Source: F1-60-MAGs163 sp046091165 (GTDB lineage Bacteria; Actinomycetota; Thermoleophilia; Solirubrobacterales; Solirubrobacteraceae). Taken from it: 12,707 bases of DNA. The stretch lies in NCBI GenBank assembly GCA_046091165.1, contig JBJTBE010000050.1, forward strand, positions 1-12,707. The letters are read 5' to 3'. The stretch's first letter is position 1; every line of letters starts with the position of its first letter. Of the stretch, positions 12,577 through 12,707 are shown piece after piece. Made by a program: the position numbers and the translations under genes. The notes under the pieces were generated by a model. That model searched no databases, was not told the origin of the DNA, and saw only the letters and a program-made list of their open reading frames with translations.

Positions 12577-12707
12577 ATGCACGAATCCCCGTCCTCCGCC
12601 CCCGCCCGCGCGCTCCAGCCTGAGACGCTCGCCCAGGCCCCCGCCATCGTCGCGCAGTATCCGCAGAAGCGCAGCGCGACCATGCCCCTCCTGCACCTCG
12701 TGCAGGA
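12577..12707 (+). CDS. nuoE: NADH-quinone oxidoreductase subunit E, N-terminal fragment
   Basis: The first 43 residues, cut by the end of the window. After a Pro/Ala/Ser-rich start, YPQKRSATMPLLHLVQ (28-43) matches the conserved N-terminal helix of the 24-kDa NuoE subunit (usual form YPxKRSAxxPxLHxxQE). The ligands of its 2Fe-2S cluster lie beyond the window. NuoE and NuoF form the NADH-accepting tip of complex I. ATG 12577 follows the nuoD stop by 4 bases with no Shine-Dalgarno sequence. Its codon style is that of nuoD. Confidence 0.88.
   Translation, partial: MHESPSSAPARALQPETLAQAPAIVAQYPQKRSATMPLLHLVQ

Noticed and set aside
11211..12683. A 490-residue open frame on the minus strand under nuoD
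   Set aside because: It mirrors a fully conserved NuoD; no motif or start signal supports it.
1..12707. CRISPR array, insertion sequence, prophage or defence system
   Set aside because: No regularly spaced repeats, terminal inverted repeats with a transposase, integrase, or defence-type domains were found on either strand.

Overview
The window is GC-rich and densely packed; no stretch over 300 bases lacks a gene. From the start to about position 11,080 it reads as a chromosomal segment of a high-GC actinobacterium. Thermoleophilia (Solirubrobacterales or Gaiellales type) is my best guess, from gene style rather than any database search. From about 11,090 to the end, protein style and codon use change abruptly. 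This part looks like a different phylum, plausibly Verrucomicrobia (Opitutaceae-like). The switch lies inside nuoC, so the window may be a chimeric assembly or an intragenic recombinant.

Layout. 1-239 (+): C-terminus of an L-2-hydroxyglutarate oxidase. 248-955 (-): solute-binding-domain protein with no visible signal peptide. 1021-2382 (+): flavin amine oxidase. 2437-3330 (+): membrane-anchored polysaccharide deacetylase. 3331-3795 (-): small ATP10/thioredoxin-like protein. 3847-4935 (+): agmatine deiminase. 4956-5043 (+): tRNA-Ser(UGA). 5044-7255 (-): pxpA-pxpB-pxpC, the 5-oxoprolinase operon, joined by two GTGA overlaps. 7322-8572 (-): serS. 8582-9103 (-): cytochrome c lipoprotein, 9 bp upstream of serS. 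9171-9614 (-): four-helix membrane protein, divergent from nuo. 9683-12707 (+): nuoA, nuoB, nuoC, nuoD and the start of nuoE (respiratory complex I).

How the genes work together. Most of the content is housekeeping and nitrogen metabolism. PxpABC hydrolyses 5-oxoproline to glutamate. Agmatine deiminase starts the route from agmatine to putrescine, and the amine oxidase could act on an amine, although its substrate cannot be read from the sequence. Complex I and the cytochrome c belong to respiration. SerS charges tRNA-Ser, and a tRNA-Ser gene lies 2.3 kb away.

Regulation. Almost every transcription-unit start has a -10-like hexamer only 6-9 bp before the start codon and no Shine-Dalgarno sequence. 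This suggests leaderless mRNAs and helped to choose several GTG starts. Convergent genes meet with 0-8 bp between them. I found no CRISPR array, insertion sequence, phage gene or defence system.
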